Shown here: positions 30,474 to 40,063 of the stretch, piece by piece | Layout: every line of letters starts with the position of its first letter | Position numbering within the stretch: position 1 is the first letter of the stretch | NCBI GenBank assembly: GCA_019056595.1 | Contig: CP036163.1 | Coordinates: 2,108,001-2,172,000 of the forward strand | DNA from: Pectobacterium atrosepticum | Lineage (GTDB): Bacteria; Pseudomonadota; Gammaproteobacteria; Enterobacterales; Enterobacteriaceae | Direction: 5' to 3' | Length of the DNA: 64,000 nucleotides | Position numbers and translations under genes: made by a program | Notes under the pieces: model-generated | Told to the model about the DNA's origin: nothing | What the model saw: the letters and a program-made list of their open reading frames with translations, nothing else | Database searches by the model: none

Positions 30474-30501
30474 AAAAGGGATGCACACTCGCATCCCTTT
30501 T
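30474..30501. terminator. Bidirectional terminator between the LuxR-type gene and speA
   Basis: Stem AAAAGGGATGC/GCATCCCTTTT (11 bp) with a 6-base loop; A-run on one side and T-run on the other serve both convergent genes. Confidence 0.9.
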
Positions 30502-30518
30502 CACTTAGTCAATCACAC

Positions 30519-32498
30519 TTACTCATCTTCCAAATAAGTATAACCGTACAGCCCGGTTTCAAACTCTTCCATGAACTGCGCCTGAAGTTCAGCATCCAGG
30601 TCGGTTTCTTTAACCTGATCGCGGAAACGAGTCATCAGTACTTTAGGGTCAAGTTGCACATATTCCAGCATGTCAGCAACCGTATTCCCTTCGTCAGACT
30701 CTTCAATCTCAACGGTACCGTCCTGGAAGACAAACACGTCAACGGTCGACGTATCGCCAAACAGGTTATGCATGTTACCCAGAATTTCCTGATAGGCACC
30801 GACCATAAAGAAGCCCAGCAGCGGCGGGTTTTCTGGATCGTAAGGCGGCATCGGCATCGTCGTCGCGATTCCGTCACCATCGACATAATGATCGATCGTG
30901 CCATCAGAATCACAGGTGATGTCCAGCAGTACAGCACGACGCTCAGGCGGTTTATCCAGCCCTTCCAGCGGCATTACTGGGAACAGCTGATCGATACCCC
31001 ATGCATCCGGCATAGATTGGAACAGAGAGAAGTTGACATACAGCTTGTCAGCCATCCGCTCTTGTAATTCATCAATCACTGGCCGATGCGCACGATTGCT
31101 CGGGTCCAACTGTTCCTGAATCAACTGACAGATGCTCAGATAAAGCTGCTCTGCCTTCGCACGCTGTGTCAGATCCAACATGCCGTGCGTGTACTGGGTA
31201 TGCACATCGTGCAAGTCCATCTGGCTGTCATGCAACCACTCACGCAGCGAACGGCGTTTCCCTGGTTGCTTGATTTCCTTCCAGGTTGACCACAGGCTTT
31301 CCAACGCACGCGGGGCATCCTCTTCCGGCTCAGTAGGTTCGCTGAACTCGTTACGCTCAACCCCGATAATATTGGAAACTAACACGGTATGGTGCGCGGT
31401 GACCGCTCGGCCGGATTCAGTAATCACCGTTGGATGCGGTAACCCGTGTTCATTACAGGCATCGCCGATACCCCAAATCACGTTATTGGCGTATTCGTTC
31501 AGGCCATAGTTGACTGAACAGTCGGACTGAGAACGAGTTCCTTCATAATCCACGCCCAAACCGCCACCAACGTCAAAGCACTGGATATTCACACCCAGTT
31601 TATGCAGCTCGACATAGAAGCGCGCGGATTCACGCACGCCCGTCGCGATATCACGGATATTTGCCAACTGTGATCCCAGATGGAAATGCAGCAGTTGCAG
31701 GCTATCCAGCTTTCCAGCTTCACGTAGCATCTCAACCAGTTGCAGAACCTGAATCGCCGCCAAGCCAAACTTGGATTTTTCGCCGCCGCTGGATTGCCAC
31801 TTGCCCGATCCCTGAGAGGCCAGACGCGCACGGACGCCGAGGCGCGGCACCACATTCAAGCGCTCAGCTTCTTCCAGCACCAGCCGGATTTCGGACATCT
31901 TCTCGATGACCAAATAAACCTTGTGGCCCAGCTTTTCGCCAATCAGCGCCAGACGGATGTATTCACGGTCTTTGTAGCCGTTACACACAATCACAGTGCG
32001 GGTCATGCCGGCATGACCCAGTACCGCCATCAGCTCAGCTTTTGAACCGGCTTCCAGACCCAGCGGCTCACCGGAATTGGCCAGTGACTCAATGACGCGA
32101 CGATGCTGGTTAACCTTGATCGGATACACCAGAAAGTAGCCGCCTTCATAGCCAAACGATTCGCGAGCCTGTTTAAACGCAGCGTTAATAGAACGCAGGC
32201 GATGCTGAAGAATTTGCGGAAAGCAGAACAGCGCAGGCAGGCGCTGATGGTTCTCTTTCTGCATATCTTTGACCAGTCTGGCCAGATCGACGCGCGCTTC
32301 TGGGACGTCGGGATCCGGGCACACGCTAATGTGGCCAAGTTCATTGACGTCATAGTAATTATTGCCCCACCAGGCAATATTGTAGGTACGAAGCATTTCG
32401 CTGGCATTACGGTCATTCATGGCAACCTCCTGCATAGAGCGCAAATTTTCATGTTTACCCGTCGCTGACGAGCCGTGATGAATCATGTCGTCAGACAT
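30519..32498 (-). CDS. speA: Biosynthetic arginine decarboxylase
   Basis: PLP- and magnesium-dependent decarboxylase converting arginine to agmatine, the first step of the agmatine route to putrescine. 659 residues, one more than E. coli. The PLP lysine lies in [19 protein letters not shown]. Also seen are [22 protein letters not shown], and the C-terminal [22 protein letters not shown] with the substrate aspartates. It has a long N-terminal leader ([20 protein letters not shown]) as in E. coli. No agmatinase gene follows, so agmatine must be handled elsewhere or exported. A 700-bp upstream region contains a candidate leader ORF. Confidence 0.97.
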   Translation of the reverse strand: MSDDMIHHGSSATGKHENLRSMQEVAMNDRNASEMLRTYNIAWWGNNYYDVNELGHISVCPDPDVPEARVDLARLVKDMQKENHQRLPALFCFPQILQHRLRSINAAFKQARESFGYEGGYFLVYPIKVNQHRRVIESLANSGEPLGLEAGSKAELMAVLGHAGMTRTVIVCNGYKDREYIRLALIGEKLGHKVYLVIEKMSEIRLVLEEAERLNVVPRLGVRARLASQGSGKWQSSGGEKSKFGLAAIQVLQLVEMLREAGKLDSLQLLHFHLGSQLANIRDIATGVRESARFYVELHKLGVNIQCFDVGGGLGVDYEGTRSQSDCSVNYGLNEYANNVIWGIGDACNEHGLPHPTVITESGRAVTAHHTVLVSNIIGVERNEFSEPTEPEEDAPRALESLWSTWKEIKQPGKRRSLREWLHDSQMDLHDVHTQYTHGMLDLTQRAKAEQLYLSICQLIQEQLDPSNRAHRPVIDELQERMADKLYVNFSLFQSMPDAWGIDQLFPVMPLEGLDKPPERRAVLLDITCDSDGTIDHYVDGDGIATTMPMPPYDPENPPLLGFFMVGAYQEILGNMHNLFGDTSTVDVFVFQDGTVEIEESDEGNTVADMLEYVQLDPKVLMTRFRDQVKETDLDAELQAQFMEEFETGLYGYTYLEDE

Positions 32499-32755
32499 AA
32501 CGAACCTCTTCTTTTTCTAGACTGCTGATCACATCAGTACCTGAATAAACAGCCCACATGAGCATACCTGCAACATGCGGCATCGACAGTGAAAAAACCG
32601 GCGTAGTGAAGTATGCCGTCACTTTATTACTCTTATTAGTGTAAAACACGTTGTCGGGCTCCGTGTTACGGGTCGATAAAACTCGTTGTGAAAATCACCG
32701 GGCGAACGTGACCAGAAAGATGTAAACGCTTCTGGCAGAAAGAATAACAGGCAGA

Positions 32756-32893
32756 TTAACCAGCCCTGGAGTCCTGTGTCGAATTTAACGACAGACTACG
32801 TCTGGAAACGGAAAAGAAGGGTTGAGTCGCTGACGCGATGGCGTCAAAAGGGACGTATTGCGAAGGCAATACACTCAGTAAACAACGGATCAT
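32756..32893 (-). CDS. Candidate leader ORF upstream of speA (45 codons)
   Basis: Reverse-strand ATG at 32893 opens a 45-codon frame (MIRCLLSVLPSQYVPFDAI at its start) ending at TAA 32756. It is preceded by GGAGGTGA (32902-32909), a perfect 8-base match to the anti-Shine-Dalgarno, eight bases from the ATG. The frame overlaps two strong hairpins: GTATTGC/GCAATAC (32855-32872) and TGACGC/GCGTCA (32831-32846). It ends 257 bp before speA. E. coli has the small gene yqgB in a similar place, but no similarity to it is seen. Real translation is not proven. Confidence 0.35.
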   Translation of the reverse strand: MIRCLLSVLPSQYVPFDAIASATQPFFSVSRRSLSLNSTQDSRAG

Positions 32894-33143
32894 TAATCCA
32901 ATCACCTCCACGTGCGCCGCAGGCTGTGCGGTTAGCTATCAATAAGACATTCACATGTCGCAGCATATACCCTATACGCTACAGTTCGCCGTTTATACCT
33001 ACATGCTACTGGAAAAGCAAAATGAAAATTACTGCCAGTCATCTCTTGTAAAAGAAAAAACGGCCGATGATAAAAGGACGATGGCGAGCTAATGCGAAAA
33101 ACTACTGGCACTGAGACCAAAAGGTGACCTAGAATAGCCATCC

Positions 33144-33159
33144 AGATGTTAATCCGTCT
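33144..33159 (+). promoter_or_regulatory. MetJ operator (two met boxes) upstream of metK
   Basis: Two adjacent 8-mers, AGATGTTA and ATCCGTCT, match the met box AGACGTCT at 5 and 6 positions. A TATACT -10-like hexamer follows at once. MetJ with S-adenosylmethionine represses metK in enterobacteria. The site is about 56 bp before the start codon. Confidence 0.6.
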
Positions 33160-33214
33160 ATACTGATTAACTGATACACTGCTTAACGGCTTTGATTTGA
33201 AGGTAAAGAAACTC

Positions 33215-34366
33215 ATGGCTAAACACCTTTTTACGTCCGAGTCAGTCTCTGAAGGACACCCTGATAAAATTGCTGACCAGATTTCTGATGCGGTTCTCGA
33301 CGCCATTCTGGAGCAAGACCCAAAAGCGCGTGTCGCTTGTGAGACTTATGTAAAGACCGGGATGGTGTTAGTCGGTGGTGAAATTACTACCAGCGCCTGG
33401 GTCGACATTGAAGAAATTACCCGTCGTACCGTACGTGATATCGGTTATGTCAATTCTGAAATGGGCTTTGATGCCAACTCCTGTGCCGTACTGAGCGCAA
33501 TTGGCAAGCAGTCTCCTGACATCAATCAGGGCGTTGACCGCCGCGATCCGTTAGAACAAGGCGCAGGCGACCAGGGTCTGATGTTCGGTTACGCGACCAA
33601 CGAAACCGACGTACTGATGCCAGCCCCTGTGACTTATGCACACCGTCTGGTTCATCGCCAGTCAGAAGTCCGCAAGAGCGGTTCTCTGCCGTGGCTGCGT
33701 CCTGATGCGAAAAGCCAGGTTACGTTCCTGTACGACGATGGCAAGATTGCCGGTATTGATGCTGTGGTGCTGTCTACCCAGCATTCAGAAGACGTTAGCC
33801 AGAAAGATCTGCATGAAGCGGTGATGGAAGAGATCATCAAACCGGTTCTGCCTGCAGAGTGGCTGTCTGCCAGCACCAAATATTTCATCAACCCAACTGG
33901 ACGCTTTGTTATCGGCGGCCCAATGGGTGACTGCGGTCTGACGGGTCGTAAAATCATCGTTGATACTTACGGCGGCGCGGCGCGGCACGGCGGCGGTGCA
34001 TTCTCCGGTAAAGATCCGTCTAAAGTAGACCGTTCTGCTGCCTATGCCGCACGCTATGTTGCCAAAAATATCGTTGCTGCTGGCCTGGCCGATCGCTGCG
34101 AGATTCAGGTGTCCTACGCTATCGGCGTGGCGGAACCAACATCCATCATGATCGAAACCTTCGGCACAGAGAAAGTGTCCACCGAGCAACTGACGCTGCT
34201 GGTGCGCGAATTCTTCGATTTGCGTCCTTATGGCTTAATCCAGATGCTGGATCTGCTGCATCCGATTTATCAGGAAACGGCAGCTTATGGTCACTTTGGC
34301 CGTGAGCATTTCCCGTGGGAAAAAACAGACAAAGCCGCGCAGCTGCGTGAAGCTGCTGGTCTGTAA
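33215..34366 (+). CDS. metK: S-adenosylmethionine synthetase
   Basis: Makes S-adenosylmethionine from methionine and ATP; a cytoplasmic tetramer, essential. 383 residues from ATG 33215 ([22 protein letters not shown] would be the N-terminus). An in-frame codon at 33197 would add six unrelated residues. Motifs: [16 protein letters not shown] (methionine/ATP site) and [19 protein letters not shown] (phosphate loop). About one residue shorter than E. coli at the C-terminus. Divergent from speA; S-adenosylmethionine also feeds spermidine synthesis. Met boxes upstream, terminator downstream. Confidence 0.98.
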   Translation: MAKHLFTSESVSEGHPDKIADQISDAVLDAILEQDPKARVACETYVKTGMVLVGGEITTSAWVDIEEITRRTVRDIGYVNSEMGFDANSCAVLSAIGKQSPDINQGVDRRDPLEQGAGDQGLMFGYATNETDVLMPAPVTYAHRLVHRQSEVRKSGSLPWLRPDAKSQVTFLYDDGKIAGIDAVVLSTQHSEDVSQKDLHEAVMEEIIKPVLPAEWLSASTKYFINPTGRFVIGGPMGDCGLTGRKIIVDTYGGAARHGGGAFSGKDPSKVDRSAAYAARYVAKNIVAAGLADRCEIQVSYAIGVAEPTSIMIETFGTEKVSTEQLTLLVREFFDLRPYGLIQMLDLLHPIYQETAAYGHFGREHFPWEKTDKAAQLREAAGL

Positions 34367-34418
34367 TATTATTCCGAGATAAATACCAGCGCGGTAAATA
34401 TCAGCATGACAAACACCA

Positions 34419-34445
34419 AACGGCGAATGAAAATTCGCCGTTCTT
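34419..34445 (+). terminator. metK terminator
   Basis: Stem AACGGCGAAT/ATTCGCCGTT (10 bp) with a GAAA loop followed by CTTC, 52 bases after metK. The T-run is weak. Confidence 0.75.
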
Positions 34446-34518
34446 CATTCTGGCCTCTCCACATATCCCTCCGCTTCGCCTATTGCGTCTCCCTGCCACT
34501 CAATTTATGCTCACAGAA

Positions 34519-35031
34519 ATGAACACTCCCCGAATTCCCATTGCCAGCCATCAGGCTGTGATGCGCTGTCTGCGTGATAAGTTGCAGCAGGCCAACCTCA
34601 CCTTGCAGACGGACTACACCGAACCCGCGGTAAGTTACCAGCAGCGCGGCGCTACGGCAGGCACGGCGTGGCTACAACACTGGGAAATTCGGCTGAATCC
34701 TGTTTTGTTACAGGAAAACCAGCAAACCTTTATCGATGAAGTCGTTCCTCATGAGCTGGCCCATCTGCTGGTCTACGCGCGTTTTGGTCGTGTAGCTCCC
34801 CACGGCAAAGAGTGGCGTTGGATGATGGAAAACGTCCTGCACGTTCCGGCGAAGCGCACGCATCGGTTTGCAGTGCAATCCGTGCAGGGGAAGACCTTCA
34901 CCTACCTCTGCGATTGCCAACGGCATGAGCTCACGATCCGTCGACACAATCGGGTGCTGCGCGGCGAAACAGAATATCGCTGCCGTCGTTGCGGGAAAAC
35001 CTTACGTCATGATGTAAAAAGTTCTATTTAA
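34519..35031 (+). CDS. sprT: SprT family zinc protein
   Basis: 170-residue SprT-like protein with a zincin-like N-terminal domain ([25 protein letters not shown], an HExxH motif at about 70) and a C-terminal four-cysteine zinc ribbon (CDCQ and CRRCG). Related to Spartan proteases that act on DNA-protein crosslinks; the bacterial role is not well defined. Start ATG 34519 gives [21 protein letters not shown], like E. coli; an in-frame codon at 34483 adds 12 unrelated residues. Followed by endA at 96 bp, the E. coli order. Confidence 0.92.
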   Translation: MNTPRIPIASHQAVMRCLRDKLQQANLTLQTDYTEPAVSYQQRGATAGTAWLQHWEIRLNPVLLQENQQTFIDEVVPHELAHLLVYARFGRVAPHGKEWRWMMENVLHVPAKRTHRFAVQSVQGKTFTYLCDCQRHELTIRRHNRVLRGETEYRCRRCGKTLRHDVKSSI

Positions 35032-35127
35032 AAGGAAATTTCCAGTTTTAAAAACTGCTTTTGCATTTGCCTGCCGACGAGACATCCGGTAGTCTGCCAA
35101 CTTTACTGCCTGTGGATTATTTGGAAT

Positions 35128-35826
35128 ATGGTACGCAAAATTCTCGCTATCGCCGCCGTTGGCGCGGGTCTATTTTCAGCTGCCGCGCTGAGCCAAAACA
35201 TCAATAATTTTTCGCAGGCAAAAGCCGCCGCTGTCGAAATTAATCGGGACGCACCGGGTTCGTTCTACTGCGGCTGTAAGATTACGTGGCAGGGCAAGAA
35301 AGGCACACCCGATCTTAAGTCCTGCGGCTATCAGGTCAGAAAGAATGAACAACGTGCCAGCCGTATTGAGTGGGAGCATGTTGTGCCCGCTTGGCAGTTC
35401 GGCCACCAACGCCAATGCTGGCAGGATGGCGGCAGAAAGAACTGTAACAGCGACCCCGTCTACCGAGAGATAGAAACGGATTTGCATAACCTGCAACCCG
35501 CTATCGGCGAGGTCAACGGCGATCGCGGCAATGCCATGTATGGGCAGTGGAACGGCGGTGCATCCCAATATGGTCAATGCGAGATGAAGGTCGACTTCAA
35601 AAACAATCTGGCAGAACCGCCAGCTCGCGCCCGCGGCCAGATCGCTCGTACCTATTTCTACATGCGCGACCGCTATCAGTTACGCCTTTCCAGCCAGCAG
35701 ACTCAGCTGTTCGAAGCCTGGGATAAGCAATACCCCGTCACGCAGTGGGAATGTACCCGCAATCAACGCATCGCCGCAAAGCAGGGAAACCCAAATCCCT
35801 ACGTTCAACAGGCTTGCCAGCGCTAG
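35128..35826 (+). CDS. endA: DNA-specific endonuclease I
   Basis: Periplasmic endonuclease that makes double-strand cuts in DNA. 232 residues with a signal peptide of about 22 residues ([13 protein letters not shown]). The metal and catalytic histidine are in [16 protein letters not shown] (His near 90), with [18 protein letters not shown] downstream as the beta-beta-alpha-metal fold. Several cysteines suggest disulfides. Its terminator region hosts copy B of the palindromic element. Confidence 0.95.
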   Translation: MVRKILAIAAVGAGLFSAAALSQNINNFSQAKAAAVEINRDAPGSFYCGCKITWQGKKGTPDLKSCGYQVRKNEQRASRIEWEHVVPAWQFGHQRQCWQDGGRKNCNSDPVYREIETDLHNLQPAIGEVNGDRGNAMYGQWNGGASQYGQCEMKVDFKNNLAEPPARARGQIARTYFYMRDRYQLRLSSQQTQLFEAWDKQYPVTQWECTRNQRIAAKQGNPNPYVQQACQR

Positions 35827-35864
35827 TTCGTCTACCTACTATAGCGAATCAGTTTCCAGCGTAA

Positions 35865-36061
35865 CCACCGTCAAATGACGGTGGTTCAGACTGTTGACAA
35901 ATCTATTTATGGAACGAGAACGGGGGTAATGGGGTTGAAGAGTAAAGCGTTTGCGCCATGGATGGCGCAATCCGAGCTTACAGGGACGTACTTGCAGCGT
36001 CTTTACGATCTACCCATTATCACCGCTCAGCGTACTCGGCCACTATTAAATGACGGTGGTT
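35865..36061. repeat. Palindromic intergenic element, copy B, flanked by duplicated terminator hairpin
   Basis: A ~153-bp core (35887-36039), roughly 80-85% identical by eye to copy A over its first 125 bases, lies between two 22-bp direct repeats at 35865-35886 and 36040-36061 (19 of 22 identical, with 14 identical in a row: AAATGACGGTGGTT). The left one is the endA terminator hairpin CCACCGTCAAATGACGGTGG. Arms GGGTAATGGG (35924-35933) and CCCATTATCA (36013-36022) pair like those in copy A but with different bases. Central stem TTGCGCCA/TGGCGCAA. No coding frame of note. Confidence 0.85.
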
Positions 36062-36121
36062 TTACCTATTTCTGGCGTTACTACTGTGCCGATTAATTTC
36101 ATTCAAAGGTCTTAATTCAGT

Positions 36122-36856
36122 ATGCGAGTACCACGCATTTTTCATCCCGAGACGCTCCCCCTTAACGGCGGTGAAGCCGAACTAAGCGACGATGCCGCCA
36201 ACCATATTGGTCGCGTGTTACGCATGAATACCGGTCAGTCATTGCAGCTGTTTGATGGCAGCAACCATGTCTTTGATGCAGAAATCATCGCGGCTGGAAA
36301 AAAGAGTGTGCGCGTTAGCTTCACAGCAGGTAAGTTGGAAGATAAAGAATCGCCTCTACATTTGCATCTGGGACAGGTGATGTCGCGCGGCGAAAAGATG
36401 GAGTTTACCATTCAGAAATCCATCGAACTGGGCGTCAATGTTATTACTCCACTGCTTTCTGAACGCTGTGGCGTCAAACTGGATGCAGACCGTATGGAGA
36501 AAAAAATTAGCCAGTGGCAAAAAATCGCGGTTGCCGCCTGTGAACAATCTGGCCGTAACTGTGTGCCGCTGGTTCGGCCAGCGATGACGCTGGAAGCCTG
36601 GTGTGCAGAGCAAGACAACGCGCTGAAATTAAATTTGCATCCGCGCGCCACACAAAGCATCAATACGCTGCCGCTGCCGATAGATCGGGTCAGACTACTG
36701 ATCGGCCCGGAAGGCGGGCTCACCGCCACTGAAATTACCATGACCTCAGAACATGGATTCACTGATATCCTGTTGGGGCCACGCGTTTTGCGCACAGAAA
36801 CCACTGCACTCACCGCCATGACCGCCTTACAGGTACGTTTCGGCGATTTGGGGTAA
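36122..36856 (+). CDS. rsmE: 16S rRNA (uridine 1498-N3)-methyltransferase RsmE
   Basis: SPOUT methyltransferase for U1498 in the decoding region of 16S rRNA, using S-adenosylmethionine. 244 residues. An N-terminal PUA-like part ([26 protein letters not shown]) and a C-terminal knot with [14 protein letters not shown] and the final [16 protein letters not shown]. The ATG at 36122 lies 60 bp beyond element copy B. gshB starts 11 bp after the stop, so the two are probably cotranscribed, as in E. coli. Confidence 0.96.
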   Translation: MRVPRIFHPETLPLNGGEAELSDDAANHIGRVLRMNTGQSLQLFDGSNHVFDAEIIAAGKKSVRVSFTAGKLEDKESPLHLHLGQVMSRGEKMEFTIQKSIELGVNVITPLLSERCGVKLDADRMEKKISQWQKIAVAACEQSGRNCVPLVRPAMTLEAWCAEQDNALKLNLHPRATQSINTLPLPIDRVRLLIGPEGGLTATEITMTSEHGFTDILLGPRVLRTETTALTAMTALQVRFGDLG

Positions 36857-36867
36857 AGGAGAAAAGA

Positions 36868-37827
36868 ATGATCAAACTCGGTATCGTGATGGACCCGATT
36901 GACACCATCAATATCAAGAAAGACACCAGCTTTGCCATGCTGCTGGAAGCACAGCGCCGTGGTTGGGAACTGCATTATATGGAGATGAACGATCTTTATA
37001 TGCACGCTGGCGTCGCGCGTGCAACAACACGTCGCCTGAGCGTCCAGTACGATTACGACGGCTGGTACGATTTCTCCGGCGAGCAGGATATTGCACTGGA
37101 AGAGTTGGATGTAGTGTTGATGCGTAAAGATCCACCGTTCGATACGGAGTTCATCTACGCCACCTATATTCTGGAACGCGCGGAAGAGAAAGGCACGCTG
37201 ATCGTCAACAAGCCGCAAAGCCTGCGCGATTGCAATGAGAAGATCTTCACCGCCTGGTTCCCACATCTAACACCCGATACGCTCGTTACGCGTCGCGCAG
37301 ACAAACTGCGTCAGTTCCATGAAAAACACGGCGACGTTATTCTCAAACCGCTCGACGGCATGGGCGGCGCATCTATTTTTCGTTTGAAGCAGGATGACGC
37401 CAACGTCTCAGTCATCATCGAAACCCTGACTGAACACGCCAGCCGCTACTGCATGGCGCAAAACTACCTGCCTGCGATTAAAGATGGCGACAAGCGCGTG
37501 CTGGTAGTCGATGGCGAACCCGTTCCTTATTGTCTGGCACGTATCCCTAAAAGCGGTGAGACACGCGGTAATCTGGCCGCCGGTGGTCGCGGTGAAGCGC
37601 GTCCGCTGACCGAAAGCGACTGGAAAATTGCCCGCGACGTCGCCCCGACGTTAAAGGCGAAAGGCCTGATTTTCGTCGGTCTGGACATCATCGGTGACCG
37701 TCTAACAGAAATTAACGTCACTAGCCCGACCTGCGTGCGTGAAATCGAAGCTGCCTACCCGGATGTTTCTATCACCGGCATGCTGATGGACGCCATTGAA
37801 AAACGTCTGGCTGCACGTACTCACTAA
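36868..37827 (+). CDS. gshB: Glutathione synthetase
   Basis: ATP-grasp ligase joining gamma-glutamylcysteine and glycine into glutathione, in the cytoplasm. 319 residues. N-terminal MIKLGIVMDPI, RKDPPFDTEFIYATYILE and the ATP-grasp loop KPLDGMGGASIFRL (about 155-170) with downstream FVGLDIIGDRLTEINVTSPT metal ligands. Starts after AAAGGAGAAAAGA, a strong ribosome site, 11 bp from rsmE. Terminator at 37853. With ahpCF and yggE it forms part of the redox defence in this window. Confidence 0.97.
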   Translation: MIKLGIVMDPIDTINIKKDTSFAMLLEAQRRGWELHYMEMNDLYMHAGVARATTRRLSVQYDYDGWYDFSGEQDIALEELDVVLMRKDPPFDTEFIYATYILERAEEKGTLIVNKPQSLRDCNEKIFTAWFPHLTPDTLVTRRADKLRQFHEKHGDVILKPLDGMGGASIFRLKQDDANVSVIIETLTEHASRYCMAQNYLPAIKDGDKRVLVVDGEPVPYCLARIPKSGETRGNLAAGGRGEARPLTESDWKIARDVAPTLKAKGLIFVGLDIIGDRLTEINVTSPTCVREIEAAYPDVSITGMLMDAIEKRLAARTH

Positions 37828-37852
37828 TACAAAAGACACCAGATACGCCATC

Positions 37853-37876
37853 CGGCCCGTGCAACACGGGCCGTTT
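37853..37876 (+). terminator. gshB terminator
   Basis: Stem CGGCCCGTG/CACGGGCCG with a CAA loop, followed by TTTC, 25 bases after the gshB stop. Confidence 0.82.
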
Positions 37877-37910
37877 CTCCAACGCTGACGAATATCGATA
37901 AAAATACACA

Positions 37911-38474
37911 ATGAATTTACAGCATCACTTCCTCATTGCTATGCCAGCACTACAGGACTCTGTATTTAAACGTTCGGTGGTCTATATCTGCGAACATAAT
38001 GAAGACGGAGCCATGGGGCTGATCATCAACAAACCGATGGATCAGTTTTCTGTGGAGAATGTGCTGGAAAAGCTAAAAATAGATCCAACACCGCGCGATC
38101 CTGCCATACGGTTAGATAAGCCCGTTTTTATCGGTGGCCCACTGGCGGATGACCGTGGCTTTATCCTGCATACGCCCTGCTCCGACTTTGGTTCCAGCAT
38201 CAGTATTTCTGAGGACACCATGATCACCACCTCAAAAGACGTGCTGGAAACGTTAGGCACCCTCAAACAGCCGAAAAATACGCTGGTCGCCTTAGGCTAT
38301 TCCGCCTGGGAGAACGGGCAGTTGGAAGAAGAGCTGCTAGAGAATGCCTGGCTGACGACGCCGGCCGATAAAGATATTCTGTTCCACACGCCCATTGCAG
38401 AACGCTGGCGAGCGGCTGCCAGAAAGTTGGGCATCGATATTCATAATATCTCCACCGAAGCAGGACATGCCTGA
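37911..38474 (+). CDS. yqgE: YqgE/AlgH family protein
   Basis: 187-residue UPF0301 (DUF179) protein. The name AlgH comes from Pseudomonas, where it was linked to alginate regulation; biochemical function is unknown. The N-terminus [21 protein letters not shown] and the stretches [26 protein letters not shown] and [16 protein letters not shown] are all family hallmarks. No signal or membrane segment. Its stop overlaps the start of yqgF (TGATG), so the two are translationally coupled, as is common in gammaproteobacteria. Confidence 0.95.
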   Translation: MNLQHHFLIAMPALQDSVFKRSVVYICEHNEDGAMGLIINKPMDQFSVENVLEKLKIDPTPRDPAIRLDKPVFIGGPLADDRGFILHTPCSDFGSSISISEDTMITTSKDVLETLGTLKQPKNTLVALGYSAWENGQLEEELLENAWLTTPADKDILFHTPIAERWRAAARKLGIDIHNISTEAGHA

Positions 38475-38893
38475 TGAGCAACAGAACCCTTCTTGCCTTT
38501 GATTTTGGGACAAAAAGTATCGGCGTGGCAATCGGTCAGGAAATTACCGGGACGGCACGTGCACTGACATCGTTCAAAGCGCAGGAAGGGATACCCGACT
38601 GGCAAAAAGTGGAGAAGCTGTTGTCAGAATGGCAGCCAGATCTGGTCGTCGTCGGCCTGCCGCTTAACATGGATGGCACCGAGCAACCGCTGACGGCACG
38701 GGCGCGGAAATTTGCTAATCGACTGCATGGTCGTTTCGGCGTCGCTATTGAGCTACACGATGAACGGCTGAGTACAGTGGAAGCACGTGCCGATCTCTTC
38801 GAACGCGGCGGCTTTAAAGCGCTGGATAAAGGTAGCGTAGATGCGGCTTCTGCGGTGATTATTCTGGAAAGCTGGTTCGAAGCACAACATTAA
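38474..38893 (+). CDS. yqgF: YqgF (RuvX) pre-16S rRNA nuclease / RNase H-fold protein
   Basis: 139-residue RNase H-fold nuclease, first annotated as a putative Holliday junction resolvase and shown in E. coli to take part in maturing the 5' end of 16S rRNA. Acidic active-site positions are in [30 protein letters not shown], the DERLSTVEA stretch and the DAASAVIIL helix near the end. Overlaps yqgE by one base. In E. coli yggR/yggS follow; here fbp comes next in the opposite direction, so this is a synteny breakpoint. Confidence 0.95.
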   Translation: MSNRTLLAFDFGTKSIGVAIGQEITGTARALTSFKAQEGIPDWQKVEKLLSEWQPDLVVVGLPLNMDGTEQPLTARARKFANRLHGRFGVAIELHDERLSTVEARADLFERGGFKALDKGSVDAASAVIILESWFEAQH

Positions 38894-38996
38894 AAAACGC
38901 GGTTTGCGATGGACCACAAAGATGGCGTACTGGGCAGCACGCCATAAGAAGTCATCCCGCGTTGGCAGATAACCCGACAACACGGAATAGTGCTAA

Positions 38997-40001
38997 TTAA
39001 GCATCTGGAAATTCACGGATGAAACGTTCGACGTCATCAACCATGGATTCTGTTCCCACGAAGAACGGTGAGCGCTGATGCAGTTTCTCTGGCGTGATAT
39101 CCAGAATGCGGTGTTTACCGTCGCTAGCCTTACCACCCGCCTGCTCCGCCAGAAATGCCATCGGGTTGCATTCGTACAGCAAACGCAGTTTGCCTTTCGG
39201 ATAGCTCGCCGTGCTCGGATACAGGTAAATCCCGCCTTTCAGCAGGTTACGATGGAAATCCGCTACCAGTGAACCGATATAACGCGACGTATAAGGACGC
39301 TGCGTCTCTTCATCCTGCTCCTGACAGTATTTGATGTATTTCTTCACGCCGGAAGGAAACTTGATGTAGTTTCCTTCGTTGATGGAATACATATTCCCTT
39401 TTTCTGGGAAGCAAACTTTTTCATGCGAGAGGCAGAATACACCGAGCGACGGATCGTAGGTAAAAGCGTGAACGCCGTGACCCGTGGTGTACACCAGCAT
39501 GGTGGAAGAACCGTAAACGATGTAGCCCGCAGCAACCTGCTGGCTACCCGGCTGCAAGAAGTCAGCTTCCGTGACGGAGGTTCCCAGCGGCGTAATACGG
39601 CGATAAATAGAGAAAATCGTACCGACAGAGACGTTCACATCAATATTCGACGAGCCGTCCAGCGGGTCCATCAGAACCACATATTTAGCGTTTTCTGCCT
39701 TATCACCTTCAAAGATGACGATTTCGTCTTCTTCTTCAGAAGCGATACCTGCTACTTCACCACGCGCTTTTAATGCAGCTTTCAGTTTCTCATTGGCATA
39801 CAGATCGAGCTTCATCTGCACTTCGCCCTGAACATTAGAAATACCGCTGGCACCCAAGATATCAACCAAACCTGCTTTATTGATATCACGGTGAATAATC
39901 TTGGCGCCCAGTTTAATAGCAGACAGCAGCGCGGTAAGCTCACCTGTGGCGTGAGAGAAATCGTGCTGTTTTTCGACGATAAATTCGCCTAACGTTTTCA
40001 T
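38997..40001 (-). CDS. fbp: Fructose-1,6-bisphosphatase, class I
   Basis: Gluconeogenic phosphatase removing the 1-phosphate of fructose-1,6-bisphosphate; magnesium-dependent and AMP-inhibited. 334 residues from ATG 40001 ([15 protein letters not shown]). An in-frame codon at 40079 would add 26 residues not seen in the family. The metal site [20 protein letters not shown] is intact, as are [25 protein letters not shown] and the lysine/arginine substrate residues. Divergent from mpl; the 169-bp spacer carries a PurR-like palindrome. This pair is adjacent in E. coli too. Confidence 0.97.
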   Translation of the reverse strand: MKTLGEFIVEKQHDFSHATGELTALLSAIKLGAKIIHRDINKAGLVDILGASGISNVQGEVQMKLDLYANEKLKAALKARGEVAGIASEEEDEIVIFEGDKAENAKYVVLMDPLDGSSNIDVNVSVGTIFSIYRRITPLGTSVTEADFLQPGSQQVAAGYIVYGSSTMLVYTTGHGVHAFTYDPSLGVFCLSHEKVCFPEKGNMYSINEGNYIKFPSGVKKYIKYCQEQDEETQRPYTSRYIGSLVADFHRNLLKGGIYLYPSTASYPKGKLRLLYECNPMAFLAEQAGGKASDGKHRILDITPEKLHQRSPFFVGTESMVDDVERFIREFPDA

Positions 40002-40047
40002 AACACTATTCCAAAATCTACGGATGAAAAGCGGTTTCATTTCTGCA

Positions 40048-40063
40048 CCGCCAACGTTTGCGC
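40048..40063. promoter_or_regulatory. PurR-like palindrome between fbp and mpl
   Basis: CCGCCAACGTTTGCGC matches 13 of 16 positions of the PurR box ACGCAAACGTTTGCGT, and the central 12-mer GCCAACGTTTGC matches 11 of 12. It lies 47 bp upstream of fbp and 108 bp upstream of mpl. I know of no established PurR control of either gene. Confidence 0.45.

Larger units (their letters stand above)
32499..33214. other. speA-metK divergent intergenic region
   Basis: 716 bases between divergent starts. It holds the candidate speA leader ORF and its hairpins (32756-32893) and the met boxes near metK (33144-33159). A 91-codon forward frame at 32776-33051 has no good ribosome site and no recognisable similarity, and is not called. 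No other gene seen. Confidence 0.55.

Noticed and set aside
32776-33051. 91-codon forward frame between speA and metK
   Set aside because: No ribosome site or similarity; overlaps a better reverse leader frame.
36412-37266. 284-codon reverse frame over rsmE and gshB
   Set aside because: Spans two confident genes on the other strand; no family.
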